A DNA stretch of 64,000 bases, from positions 32,102-96,101 of the forward strand of contig PHAE01000005.1 in the NCBI GenBank assembly GCA_002840285.1, in the 5' to 3' direction. Each line of letters begins with the position of its first letter. Within the stretch, counting starts at the first letter, position 1. This document shows positions 8,071 through 16,172 of this stretch, in pieces. The DNA is from Firmicutes bacterium HGW-Firmicutes-11 (GTDB taxonomy: Bacteria; Bacillota; Clostridia; Peptostreptococcales; Anaerovoracaceae). The notes under the pieces were generated by a model, which was given only the letters and a program-made list of their open reading frames with translations, made no database searches and had not been told where the DNA came from. The translations under genes and the position numbers were made by a program.

Positions 8071-8106
8071 CGTACGATCTTTAGGAGTGCGTACGACCTT
8101 TAGGAG
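8071..8106 (-). promoter_or_regulatory. Tandem 17-bp direct repeats, candidate operator
   Basis: CGTACGATCTTTAGGAG (8071-8087) and CGTACGACCTTTAGGAG (8090-8106) differ at one base and recur with a 19-bp period. They lie where transcription of the winged-helix gene should begin, just downstream of a minus-strand TATAAT. They could be the binding site of that protein. The CGTACG core is itself palindromic. Confidence 0.5.
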
Positions 8107-8179
8107 AATTATACCAGTTTCAACTTCGCTGTGCTATACTGATACTGAAAGATTCGGCGCTTGGCCGTAGAGGTGAGAT

Positions 8180-8464
8180 ATGTTTGGAAACGAAAAAGAT
8201 CCGGAAGGAACAGAGTGGCGGGAAGGCATCTACCTGACCACCGCAAAAAACTCTCTGGAAGCTGACATCTTGGAATCAAAACTTCGAGGAGAGGGGATCC
8301 CTTCGATTCGCCGCTATCGAGGCGCCAGCAATGCGATGGAGATCATCATGGGCACCAATACAACCTTCCCCATCGAGCTTTACGTCCCGGAAGAAACGCT
8401 GGAGGATGCGAGAAACATCATCATAGCGATCCCCCTGGTCGGAGACGAACTACCAGAAGAGTAA
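8180..8464 (+). CDS. DUF2007-like small protein
   Basis: A 94-residue protein with the DUF2007 pattern: an early strand, then A..SLEADILESKLRGEGIP, a middle strand ending FPIELYVPEE, and a final helix (LEDARNII). These proteins have a ferredoxin-like fold and are labelled putative signal-transducing, but their function is not known. The ATG is preceded by GAGGTGA. A TATACT box near 8133 could be its -10. It ends before a strong hairpin shared with the convergent ABC permease gene. Confidence 0.7.
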   Translation: MFGNEKDPEGTEWREGIYLTTAKNSLEADILESKLRGEGIPSIRRYRGASNAMEIIMGTNTTFPIELYVPEETLEDARNIIIAIPLVGDELPEE

Positions 8465-8495
8465 AATGCCTGAAAAGTCAAGGACAATAAGGAAA

Positions 8496-8530
8496 CGAAG
8501 GGCTGACACCAGTAGGTGCCAGCCCTTTCG
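8496..8530. terminator. Bidirectional terminator hairpin
   Basis: AAGGGCTGACACC (8498-8510) pairs with GGTGCCAGCCCTT (8515-8527) with one mismatch and a four-base loop. Weak T/A runs lie outside. It sits between convergent genes and can serve both. Its stem shares AAGGGCTGAC with the hairpin after clpB. Confidence 0.65.
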
Positions 8531-8581
8531 CTCATTATGAGACAGCTATATTTTGAGCGGATCGCTTTGATGGAAGGATCC

Positions 8582-10648
8582 TCAGTCCAGAAAATCAAGT
8601 CCGTCATTGAGGTATCCAGTGAGCACCTGAGGGCCAACCAAGCCGCCTTGTAAGATGACTGGCTGGTAGGTGATTTCGATGAAATAGGCTTCGTCATAGT
8701 CGATCTGTATCGAATCGTACCGATCCAGAATCAACTGGATCTGATCTTTGTCCGTGACTGTGAGAATCGGCGTTCTGCTGGAGGGATATGCGATATCCTG
8801 CGTCTCGCGCATTGCCATTTCCTTTTCCCACCCATAGTAGGAATCCATGTCATTCGCTCGGAACACATTGATGCCCTCCACCATGTCTGCCGTGACGCCG
8901 AAGAAATAACCGTGAGCATTGAGCCACTGGATCGTATTGACCGCCGATAGGGGAATCTGGATCACGGCATTCATCGTCTTGCCTTCTATGGTATAAGACA
9001 ACTCCGCCCGTGCATATTTGTGACGCAGACTCACGAACTCTTCGAAGGTCATTAAGTGAAGATCCTTGTCGATGGCAGCGACCAGTTCCGCTACCGCCTG
9101 AGGATTGCGGATCTCCGGCATGGCATCACGATATTCGTCGCTATAAACCAAAATCCGGTCAAAGGTTTGAGCGCCAAGATTGTGGAGAGAGCGCGCGTTT
9201 TTGTATTCTTCCGATTCAAAGATCTGCTTCAACTCTGGACTTGCCGCGTAAAATCGATAATCGATCGTGTAATTGCGGTTGATCCGGAAAGGGAAACCGG
9301 TGTCATAAGCCATACGAACAGAACTCATGTATTGATTGCCCGAAGGAGAGGTGAAGCGTTCCCTGTTTTCCAGGATAGAGCGATGAAACTCGGTCAAAGC
9401 CCGAATGTTCGCTTCGTCCTTTAAGCCTGTTCTGTCATCAACATAAGGCATGTACTCGTAGAAGGAGGAGGGAAAACCGGAACGAAACTCGGCGCTTTCC
9501 ACCTTCCCGGGATCCGGAACTCTGCGTTCAAAACCAGTTGCATCCACATTGAGACCAACGAGAAAGATGACGGCGATAACACTGTAGATCAGGAAATTAC
9601 GAAGTCCCTTTAGATTGAAGATCCGTATCGTCTTTTGCACGATCATCTGTCCGATGATGAAGAAGATGATCGTTCCGGCGGCGAATCCCATGTACATGTA
9701 GAAATCGCCTTCGCCGAGGACCCGGAAATAAAATCCCAGGAGGGTCATTCCTAGAAAGGCAATGATGTAGGACAGCACCGGCTTCAGGAACGTGAAGGTC
9801 AGAGAATCGGTCGCCCGTTCCAGCTTGCGTTTGTGGTAGAGAACAACTGCCGCCACCACCATAAGAACGATGGTGAAAAGGTAGAACAGGATCTCATAGA
9901 TGTTGAAATACCCTGCACCCTGAAGGACCGAAGTGTAGGGCGAGATCGAAAGACCGACGTCCACCCAGTCTCCCGACAGATCAAAGCCGTACAGGTACTG
10001 CTGGAAGTAGACATGAAATACAGCATAAAGGATCGGGATCAAAAAGATGAAGAAGTAGGAAACTAAAAGATGAACGGTGCTGTTTCCTGTCACGATCGCG
10101 GTGAACACAGCTACGCTGTAGAGAACGACGATGATCAACAGGGAGGTCAGCATCCAGTTGCCGATTTCTCCATATGTAAATACATTGACCGCGGCTTCTG
10201 CCGAAGACCCGTCGGGAGCGTAGCCAAAAGTGCGCATGGCCGGTTTGCTGACGGCGAAAAGAAGAAGCCCGTTCAAGATCACAGGGCCACAGGAGAGCAA
10301 TAGCCCGGACAAGAAGTTGCTGTTGAAGAGCTTGCTTCTGTCGAAGGGCAGAGAATGCATGACAGCAACCGAGCCTGGACTTTGCAGATAACGGAACAAG
10401 ACCACAGCCGTGAACACCGGAATCAGCAAATGGGCTCCCATATAAAACGGCTGAAGATTGTGAAGCGACATTTCGATGTAAGATGCCATTCGGTCGATGT
10501 TTCGGTAGCTCATGAGTATAGGAAACACACCAGAAAGGAAATACACCAAAAATGCAATAGCGGGTATCGCCCACAGTCGTCTTAAATTCTCTCTGATAAG
10601 AGGAATGGAAATGCTAAAATAGGATGCCTTGGATCTCATTTTCTCCAC
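8582..10648 (-). CDS. ABC transporter permease with large C-terminal extracytoplasmic domain (YtrC/D-like)
   Basis: A 688-residue permease. The N-terminal half carries around eight to ten hydrophobic segments (for example residues 27-47, 72-86, 110-130, 160-185, 190-210). A further cluster spans 250-390. From about residue 390 the protein is soluble and probably faces outward. Permeases with such a tail (DUF6449-like) are found with GntR/YtrA regulators. The gene overlaps the ATPase gene by 35 bases and is the last of a three-gene minus-strand operon. The likely role is export or defence against cell-wall-active compounds, inferred from family and context. The substrate is unknown. Confidence 0.75.
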   Translation of the reverse strand: MEKMRSKASYFSISIPLIRENLRRLWAIPAIAFLVYFLSGVFPILMSYRNIDRMASYIEMSLHNLQPFYMGAHLLIPVFTAVVLFRYLQSPGSVAVMHSLPFDRSKLFNSNFLSGLLLSCGPVILNGLLLFAVSKPAMRTFGYAPDGSSAEAAVNVFTYGEIGNWMLTSLLIIVVLYSVAVFTAIVTGNSTVHLLVSYFFIFLIPILYAVFHVYFQQYLYGFDLSGDWVDVGLSISPYTSVLQGAGYFNIYEILFYLFTIVLMVVAAVVLYHKRKLERATDSLTFTFLKPVLSYIIAFLGMTLLGFYFRVLGEGDFYMYMGFAAGTIIFFIIGQMIVQKTIRIFNLKGLRNFLIYSVIAVIFLVGLNVDATGFERRVPDPGKVESAEFRSGFPSSFYEYMPYVDDRTGLKDEANIRALTEFHRSILENRERFTSPSGNQYMSSVRMAYDTGFPFRINRNYTIDYRFYAASPELKQIFESEEYKNARSLHNLGAQTFDRILVYSDEYRDAMPEIRNPQAVAELVAAIDKDLHLMTFEEFVSLRHKYARAELSYTIEGKTMNAVIQIPLSAVNTIQWLNAHGYFFGVTADMVEGINVFRANDMDSYYGWEKEMAMRETQDIAYPSSRTPILTVTDKDQIQLILDRYDSIQIDYDEAYFIEITYQPVILQGGLVGPQVLTGYLNDGLDFLD

Positions 10649-11510
10649 CTCCTAACTCGTAAATAAAGATCTCTTCCAATGAAAGGGGAAGCAGATCGAA
10701 CACTACCGGATCCTTTGCGCCGATCACCTGTTCCACCAGGTCTCTGCGATTGCGAACGATGAGCAGTTCCACAGAACCGCGAACCTCTTTGTGCAAGACA
10801 TTGAGCCCCGCATAAGGGTTTTCCTGCGGTGTGCGGAAAGCGACCTGAATCTTGTGGATGTCGGATTTCAACTCGTCCAAATCACGCTCGATCATCATCT
10901 TGCCATGATTGAGAATACCGATGGAATCACAGATCCCTTCCATTTCCCGAAGATTATGAGAAGAAACCAATACGGTCATTTCCCGTTCTGCCACATCTTC
11001 GACCACGTATTTCCATACCAGTTTCCGTATGATGGGATCCAGCCCGTCGATCGGTTCGTCCAGGATCAGATAATCCGGCATGGTGCTCATGATCAGTATA
11101 AAAGCAGCCTGTTTCTGCATGCCCTTGGAAAACCGTGACAATTTTCTCGTTTCGCTGAGATCGAACTGTCGAACCATCTTTTGATAGCGTTCTCCATTCC
11201 AGCGTGGATAGAGCGACCGGTAAAAGTTCGCAGATTCCTTTAAATTATAGGAACTGAGAAAATAGAGATCGTCAGGAATGTAGCCCATCCGCTCCTTGAT
11301 GTCTATGTTTTCGTAGACCGGAACGTCCTCGATGGTGATTTCACCGCCATCTTGTCGAAGGATACCGGTCACATGCTTGATCAACGTAGTTTTGCCGGCT
11401 CCGTTTGTGCCGACCAGTCCGTAGATCGAGCCTTTCTTGACATTCAAATCAAGTCCGATCAGCGCAGGGAAACCGTCAAACGTCTTGTCGACATGCTGCA
11501 CCTTAATCAT
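10614..11510 (-). CDS. ABC transporter ATP-binding protein (YtrB-like)
   Basis: Cytoplasmic ATPase of the exporter. It shows Walker A GTNGAGKTT near residue 30, a signature-like FSKGMQKQ near 133 and Walker B YLILDEP near 152, followed by the H-loop SSHN. The ATG at 11510 is chosen because AAAGGAG lies eight bases upstream and the sequence before it does not resemble the family. A longer frame would begin at 11540. It overlaps the regulator's stop by 8 bases and the permease start by 35 bases, so the three products are probably translationally coupled. Confidence 0.9.
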   Translation of the reverse strand: MIKVQHVDKTFDGFPALIGLDLNVKKGSIYGLVGTNGAGKTTLIKHVTGILRQDGGEITIEDVPVYENIDIKERMGYIPDDLYFLSSYNLKESANFYRSLYPRWNGERYQKMVRQFDLSETRKLSRFSKGMQKQAAFILIMSTMPDYLILDEPIDGLDPIIRKLVWKYVVEDVAEREMTVLVSSHNLREMEGICDSIGILNHGKMMIERDLDELKSDIHKIQVAFRTPQENPYAGLNVLHKEVRGSVELLIVRNRRDLVEQVIGAKDPVVFDLLPLSLEEIFIYELGGGENEIQGILF

Positions 11511-11907
11511 TGTGTTCACTCCTTTCTGAAAGCAGATCATGAAACACTTGTTGGATCTGCTCCTTTGTCATACCCAGATAGCCAAGCTCGCGAAGAAGCA
11601 CGCGAAAACCATCCTTGATTTCCCCAAGTCTGCGTTCATCCATTTTTACGTCCTCTCTGGCAGCCACGAAAGTTCCCAAACCTTGAACAGTGTAAACAAA
11701 GCCCTGATATTCCAGTTCCCTGTATGCCTTTTGAACCGTATTTGGATTGACGGTGAGGGTCTTGGAAAGATCGCGGACAGAAGGAAGCCGTTCTTCGACA
11801 GGCAATACGCCGGCGATGATCAGCTCCTTGATGTTGTCAACGACTTGTTCATAGATCGATCTTCGACTTCTTAAATCCAATTGAAACACGGGGGTTGCTC
11901 CTTTCAC
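11503..11907 (-). CDS. GntR-family transcriptional regulator, YtrA type
   Basis: A 134-residue protein with an N-terminal GntR winged helix (IYEQVVDNIKELI near residue 18, then RLPSVRDLSKTL and VNPNTVQKAYRELE) and only a short C-terminal helical tail. This is the YtrA subfamily layout, with no large effector domain. It is the first gene of the ABC operon and probably represses it by binding the palindrome at its own promoter. By analogy with B. subtilis YtrA, derepression could follow cell-envelope stress; that is inference. Confidence 0.88.
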   Translation of the reverse strand: MKGATPVFQLDLRSRRSIYEQVVDNIKELIIAGVLPVEERLPSVRDLSKTLTVNPNTVQKAYRELEYQGFVYTVQGLGTFVAAREDVKMDERRLGEIKDGFRVLLRELGYLGMTKEQIQQVFHDLLSERSEHND

Positions 11908-11956
11908 AGAGAACCGTGCCTCGGCACGGGAAACAGCGTTGCCGTTTCTGTACTAA

Positions 11957-11985
11957 GTGTACTACACGAAATAGTACACTGTCAA
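11957..11985 (-). promoter_or_regulatory. Promoter with YtrA-type palindromic operator
   Basis: On the minus strand, TTGACA (11980-11985 on plus as TGTCAA) is followed after 18 bases by TACACT. Between and across them lies a perfect inverted repeat, GTGTACTA (11957-11964) and TAGTACAC (11972-11979) with a 7-base spacer. A repressor bound there would block the promoter. A separate leader hairpin (CCGTGCC-TC-GGCACGG, 11914-11929) lies just upstream of the regulator start. Confidence 0.7.
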
Positions 11986-12020
11986 CAGTAAAATGAACAA
12001 CAAGTTGCTTCCCGAAAGAA

Positions 12021-13049
12021 TCAATCCAGAAGGGGAGACAGATAGCTGATAGGAAAATCCATATCGTCCTCGATCAGCGATAAGACAGCGGAGGCTTCGC
12101 TACCCGGAAGGGTTGGTAAATCCATATTGCTCAATAAGCGTCCGAGCAGTGAATTGCTGCGATAGTGGAATTCGACGACTTCACTATCAGTAAGATCGTA
12201 GGCGACTTGCATGTCGTCAATGGCATCGTCGTACTGGCCGATCCCATCGATCAATCCCAGGGCAAGTGCTTGAGAAGCAGTGTAGATCCTTCCATCGGAG
12301 ATTTCTTTGGCATAAGCAAGATCGATACCACGTTCCTCCGCCACGATCGTGACGAACTGCTCATAGGCTTCATCTACAAGTGCCTGTAAGATAGCGATCT
12401 GCTCTTCGGTCATTGGTTCCATCATGCCCCCGATAGCTTTATTCTCTCCGGATGTGATGGTGACCGATTTGATGCCGTAGCGCTCGAGGAATCCTGAAAT
12501 ATCAACGATCGTGCCGATAGTCACGCCGATCGAACCAGTCCAGCAATTGCGGTTTGCAATGATTTTATCTGCCGGAGCAGAAACGTAGTATCCGCCAGAA
12601 GCAGCCATGGATCCCATATAGGAGTAAACGGGACGTCCGGTCAGCTCTTTGTACTCCACTAGCTTGAGATAAAGTTCGTCGCTCTCGTAAATGCCTCCTC
12701 CCGGGGAATCTACATAGAGAATCAGTCCTTTGTTGTCACTGTCGTCAATCAATGAATCGATCTTAGCAAGGGTAAATTGGTGTTGGTAACCAAAAGGGAT
12801 CCCCCAGGAATCAATATTCGAAGAGGTGATGGAGCCTTCCACAAACAAAACACCGATGTAAGGTCCTTTCGGAGAGTACGTGTCTTTGTTTAGATAATTG
12901 CGTCCAAGTGTGGCTACCAACAGGGCAAGCACGAGGATGCCAGCTACGATCAGAAGCCAGACCAACCAGCCCCTTTTTCGTTTTTGCTGCACAGCGGCAG
13001 TCGAGTCTACTGAATAGTATCTTTCAACATCATGGTCGTGTTCTGTCAT
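12021..13049 (-). CDS. sppA: Signal peptide peptidase SppA
   Basis: Membrane-bound serine protease that degrades cleaved signal peptides. The N-terminus is cytoplasmic and charged, with one membrane segment at about residues 28-48. The S49 peptidase domain follows: LYVDSPGGG near 112, the nucleophile serine in MAASGGYY near 150, and the general-base lysine in GENKAIGG near 205. This is the short single-domain Gram-positive form (342 aa). It is a single-gene unit divergent from der. Both catalytic residues of the Ser-Lys dyad are present. Confidence 0.92.
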   Translation of the reverse strand: MTEHDHDVERYYSVDSTAAVQQKRKRGWLVWLLIVAGILVLALLVATLGRNYLNKDTYSPKGPYIGVLFVEGSITSSNIDSWGIPFGYQHQFTLAKIDSLIDDSDNKGLILYVDSPGGGIYESDELYLKLVEYKELTGRPVYSYMGSMAASGGYYVSAPADKIIANRNCWTGSIGVTIGTIVDISGFLERYGIKSVTITSGENKAIGGMMEPMTEEQIAILQALVDEAYEQFVTIVAEERGIDLAYAKEISDGRIYTASQALALGLIDGIGQYDDAIDDMQVAYDLTDSEVVEFHYRSNSLLGRLLSNMDLPTLPGSEASAVLSLIEDDMDFPISYLSPLLD

Positions 13050-13118
13050 GTCGATCCCTCCGTTCTCGTATCATTTTCCATCTTTTCTTTGGGCTTGTCC
13101 AGTCTTTTTCAGAATGAA

Positions 13119-13147
13119 TTGCTGAACCATTGCATTTCTGCTATTAT
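13119..13147 (+). promoter_or_regulatory. Probable promoter of der-plsY-gpsA
   Basis: TTGCTG at 13119-13124 and TATTAT at 13142-13147 with a 17-base spacer, about 35 bases upstream of the der start. The call is by motif match only. Confidence 0.5.
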
Positions 13148-13181
13148 ATACTATGTATCCCATGGAAAGGTAACAACAAAA

Positions 13182-14513
13182 ATGAGCAAACCAATACTGG
13201 CTGTCGTAGGCCGGCCCAATGTCGGGAAATCGACATTTTTCAATAAAGTGCTGGGAAAACGAGTCTCGATCGTAGAGGACACGCCTGGCGTCACAAGAGA
13301 TCGAATTTATGGAGAAGCGGAATGGAGAGGCATCTCTTTTCTAATGATCGATACCGGCGGGATCGAACCTGCCTCTGAGGATGTGATTCTTTCTCAAATG
13401 AGGGAACAGGCAGAAATCGCTATGGAAACTGCTGACGTGATACTGTTTCTCGTTGACGGCAAGGACGGAGTGACAGCTTCTGACCGGGACGTTGCATCGA
13501 TGCTGATGAGAACTGGTAAACAGGTGATCCTGGCTGCCAACAAAATCGATACGGCAAAGCTCCCGGATGACTATTATGACTTTTATGAACTTGGCCTTGG
13601 TGATCCGGTGGCCATATCTGCGGTCAATATGCTCGGCTTAGGAGATCTTTTGGATCTGGTCGTAGAACGGTTTCCAGTAGGAACCGATGGCGAAGAAGAC
13701 GATGAGCGCATACGAATCGCGATGATCGGAAAGCCCAATGTCGGAAAGTCTTCTCTTGTGAATGCTATGGTTGGAGAAAATCGTGTTATCGTCAGCGAGA
13801 TCGCCGGTACGACGAGAGATTCCATTGACACCAACTTTATGTGGAACGATCAGGAATATGTGCTGATCGATACGGCAGGGATCCGACGTAAAAGCAAAGT
13901 GACCGGCGACATCGAACGTTACAGTGTGATACGGGCCATCGCCGCAATCGAGCGCAGCGACGTTTGTCTTTTGATGATGGATGCCACGGAAGGCGTCACT
14001 GACCAGGACAAGAAAATTGCGGGACTTGCCCATGAGTCAGGCAAAGGGATCGTTATCGTCGTCAACAAATGGGATCTGGTGGAAAAAGAAACAAACACGA
14101 TGGAGCATTATAAAAAGGAGATTCGCAGGGATCTTGCTTATCTTCCCTATGCGCCGATCGTCTTTATATCCGTTCTACAAAAACAGCGGCTGCAAAAGGT
14201 GATGGAGACAGCAACGATGGTCGCCATGGAGCGGACAAAGCGGATCTCCACCGGCCAGCTCAACAATCTGATCACTGACGCGACGATGATGAAACAACCG
14301 CCGTCCGACAAAGGTCGGCACTTGAAGATCTATTACGTCACGCAGGTAGGAGTCAAACCACCCTTGTTCTCGTTTCAGATCAATAGCAGAGAATTGATGC
14401 ATTTCTCGTATTCCAGATATCTGGAAAACAAGATAAGAGAAGGGTACGGCTTCGTGGGAACACCGATCAAATTCGTGTTCAGAGAAAAGGGGGACAAAGA
14501 AAATGGCGTTTGA
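13182..14513 (+). CDS. der: Ribosome assembly GTPase Der (EngA)
   Basis: Essential GTPase with two consecutive G domains that helps mature the 50S subunit. The first P-loop GRPNVGKST is near residue 10 and the second GKPNVGKSS near 185. Each is followed by DTAG/DTGG and NK.D boxes (ANKID and VNKWD). A C-terminal KH-like domain ends the 443-residue protein. ATG 13182 is chosen because it immediately precedes the G domain and has GGAAAGG upstream; the frame is open further upstream without family resemblance. It overlaps plsY by 11 bases. Confidence 0.95.
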   Translation: MSKPILAVVGRPNVGKSTFFNKVLGKRVSIVEDTPGVTRDRIYGEAEWRGISFLMIDTGGIEPASEDVILSQMREQAEIAMETADVILFLVDGKDGVTASDRDVASMLMRTGKQVILAANKIDTAKLPDDYYDFYELGLGDPVAISAVNMLGLGDLLDLVVERFPVGTDGEEDDERIRIAMIGKPNVGKSSLVNAMVGENRVIVSEIAGTTRDSIDTNFMWNDQEYVLIDTAGIRRKSKVTGDIERYSVIRAIAAIERSDVCLLMMDATEGVTDQDKKIAGLAHESGKGIVIVVNKWDLVEKETNTMEHYKKEIRRDLAYLPYAPIVFISVLQKQRLQKVMETATMVAMERTKRISTGQLNNLITDATMMKQPPSDKGRHLKIYYVTQVGVKPPLFSFQINSRELMHFSYSRYLENKIREGYGFVGTPIKFVFREKGDKENGV

Positions 14514-15114
14514 TCTGTTCATTGAAAATGCAAGCCTACTTTGGATCCCGGTCTTGATCATCGCTTACCTGATCGGCAATATTTCGCCAGCCATCCTGAT
14601 CAGCCGAGCTGCCGGGATCGACATTCGAACAAAGGGCAGTGGCAATGCAGGCACGACCAACATGTTGCGGGTCATGGGAAAGAAAGCGGCCCTGATCACA
14701 TTGGTGATCGATGTATTCAAAGGTGTGATCGCTGTGGTGATCGGGCGTGCCGTGGGTGGCGAAGGACTGGCAGTGCTTTGTGGATTGTTTGTATTTGTCG
14801 GACACATCTGGCCGGCTTTATTTGAATTTCGTGGCGGAAAAGGAATCGCGACCGGCTTAGGTCTACTGCTGGCGATCAAGCCAATGCTTGGACTCATCTG
14901 CCTCGCAGCTGCTGCTGTCGGACTTCTCCTGACGAGAAGAGTGTCGGTGGGAAGTCTTCTTGCGGCGATCCTATTACCTTTTTTGGGATATTGGTTGGTT
15001 CCTGACTACTGGTTCTTCTTATTGATCATATCGATCGTTATATTCATCAAGCACCGATCCAATATAAAGCGCTTGTTAAAGGGTGAAGAGCCAAAGTTCA
15101 ATCTAAAAAAATAA
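14503..15114 (+). CDS. plsY: Acyl-phosphate:glycerol-3-phosphate acyltransferase PlsY
   Basis: Integral membrane enzyme that transfers an acyl group from acyl-phosphate to sn-glycerol-3-phosphate, the first step of phospholipid synthesis. Family motifs are visible: GSGNAGTTN near residue 46 (motif 1), FRGGKGIATG near 108 (motif 2) and KHRSNIKRLLKGEE at the end (motif 3). Five or more hydrophobic helices fit the PlsY fold. It lies between der and gpsA, and GpsA makes its glycerol-3-phosphate substrate, so the pairing is functional. Confidence 0.95.
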   Translation: MAFDLFIENASLLWIPVLIIAYLIGNISPAILISRAAGIDIRTKGSGNAGTTNMLRVMGKKAALITLVIDVFKGVIAVVIGRAVGGEGLAVLCGLFVFVGHIWPALFEFRGGKGIATGLGLLLAIKPMLGLICLAAAAVGLLLTRRVSVGSLLAAILLPFLGYWLVPDYWFFLLIISIVIFIKHRSNIKRLLKGEEPKFNLKK

Positions 15115-15135
15115 CCGATCCACAAGGAGGACACG

Positions 15136-16170
15136 ATGGAACAGAAAATCGCAATACTGGGAGCAGGAAGTTGGGGAACCGCTTTGGCCGTGACACTTTC
15201 CGGAAAAGGGCACAACGTTTCTGTCTGGGACATTGACACCAACCATATCAAGACGTTGGCAAGTGACAGGGAGAACAAAAAATATCTGCCGGACGTGATG
15301 TTCAACGACAAGATCATATTGAACGAAGATGTGGAACCGACGATCAGAGACGCTGACGTGGTTTTGTTTTCCGCTCCTGCCCAGCACTTTCGCTCGGCTC
15401 TGGAGCAGGCAGGTCCTTTTCTGAAGAAGGAAATGGTACTGGTCAACGTAGCAAAGGGAATCGAGCAAAAGAGCCTGCTACGACTATCGGAAATTGCTTA
15501 TGAAAAAATACCGGGTGTAAACTATGTCGTGCTATCCGGTCCATCCCATGCGGAGGAAGTTGGAAAAGGACTGCCGACGACGGTGGTTGCTGCATCCAAA
15601 GACGAAAAGCTCGCAGAGTATATACAGGATGTTTTTATGACCGATCGATTCCGCGTATACACCAACAGCGATGTGATCGGCGTTGAACTGGGAGGCGCAT
15701 TAAAAAACATCATTGCACTTGGCGCCGGAATCTCAGATGGAATGGGATTTGGAGATAATGCAAAAGCAGCGCTCATGACGCGGGGAATGAAAGAGATCGC
15801 CAGACTTGGAGTTGAGCTCGGAGCGGAATTGCTGACGTTTGCGGGACTAACAGGGATCGGAGACCTGATCGTCACCTGCACCAGCGTTCACAGCAGAAAT
15901 CGACGTTGCGGAGTCATGATAGGCGAAGGAATGCGGCCATCAGAAGCAACGAAAAAAGTCGGCATGGTCGTAGAAGGAATGTACACGACAGAAGCGGCTT
16001 ATCAGCTGGCGGAAAAACATAAGATCGAAATGCCGATCACCGATCAGATCTACGCAGTGATCAACGAGACCGTCGATGCAAGAGATGCGGTCACTACATT
16101 GATGACCAGAGAAAAGAAACCGGAAATTGCAGATATCATACAGTATTGTCATCCGGTAGAAGGAGCATAA
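15136..16170 (+). CDS. gpsA: Glycerol-3-phosphate dehydrogenase [NAD(P)+]
   Basis: Reduces dihydroxyacetone phosphate to sn-glycerol-3-phosphate for phospholipid synthesis. The N-terminal Rossmann fold has GAGSWGTALA near residue 8. The central block has LSGPSHAEEV near 133, and the catalytic lysine lies in GALKNIIALGAG near 192. GDLIVTCTS follows near 245. Length (344 aa) is normal. AAGGAGG lies eight bases before the ATG. It forms a unit with plsY, and its end is 2 bases before the decarboxylase start. Confidence 0.95.
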   Translation: MEQKIAILGAGSWGTALAVTLSGKGHNVSVWDIDTNHIKTLASDRENKKYLPDVMFNDKIILNEDVEPTIRDADVVLFSAPAQHFRSALEQAGPFLKKEMVLVNVAKGIEQKSLLRLSEIAYEKIPGVNYVVLSGPSHAEEVGKGLPTTVVAASKDEKLAEYIQDVFMTDRFRVYTNSDVIGVELGGALKNIIALGAGISDGMGFGDNAKAALMTRGMKEIARLGVELGAELLTFAGLTGIGDLIVTCTSVHSRNRRCGVMIGEGMRPSEATKKVGMVVEGMYTTEAAYQLAEKHKIEMPITDQIYAVINETVDARDAVTTLMTREKKPEIADIIQYCHPVEGA

Positions 16171-16172
16171 AA

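Noticed and set aside
8071..8106. CRISPR-like repeat
   Set aside because: Only two 17-base repeats with a 2-base gap, no spacers and no cas genes in the window.
13032..13181. Longer N-terminus for der
   Set aside because: The open frame upstream lacks family resemblance and a ribosome site, and runs through the promoter region and into sppA.
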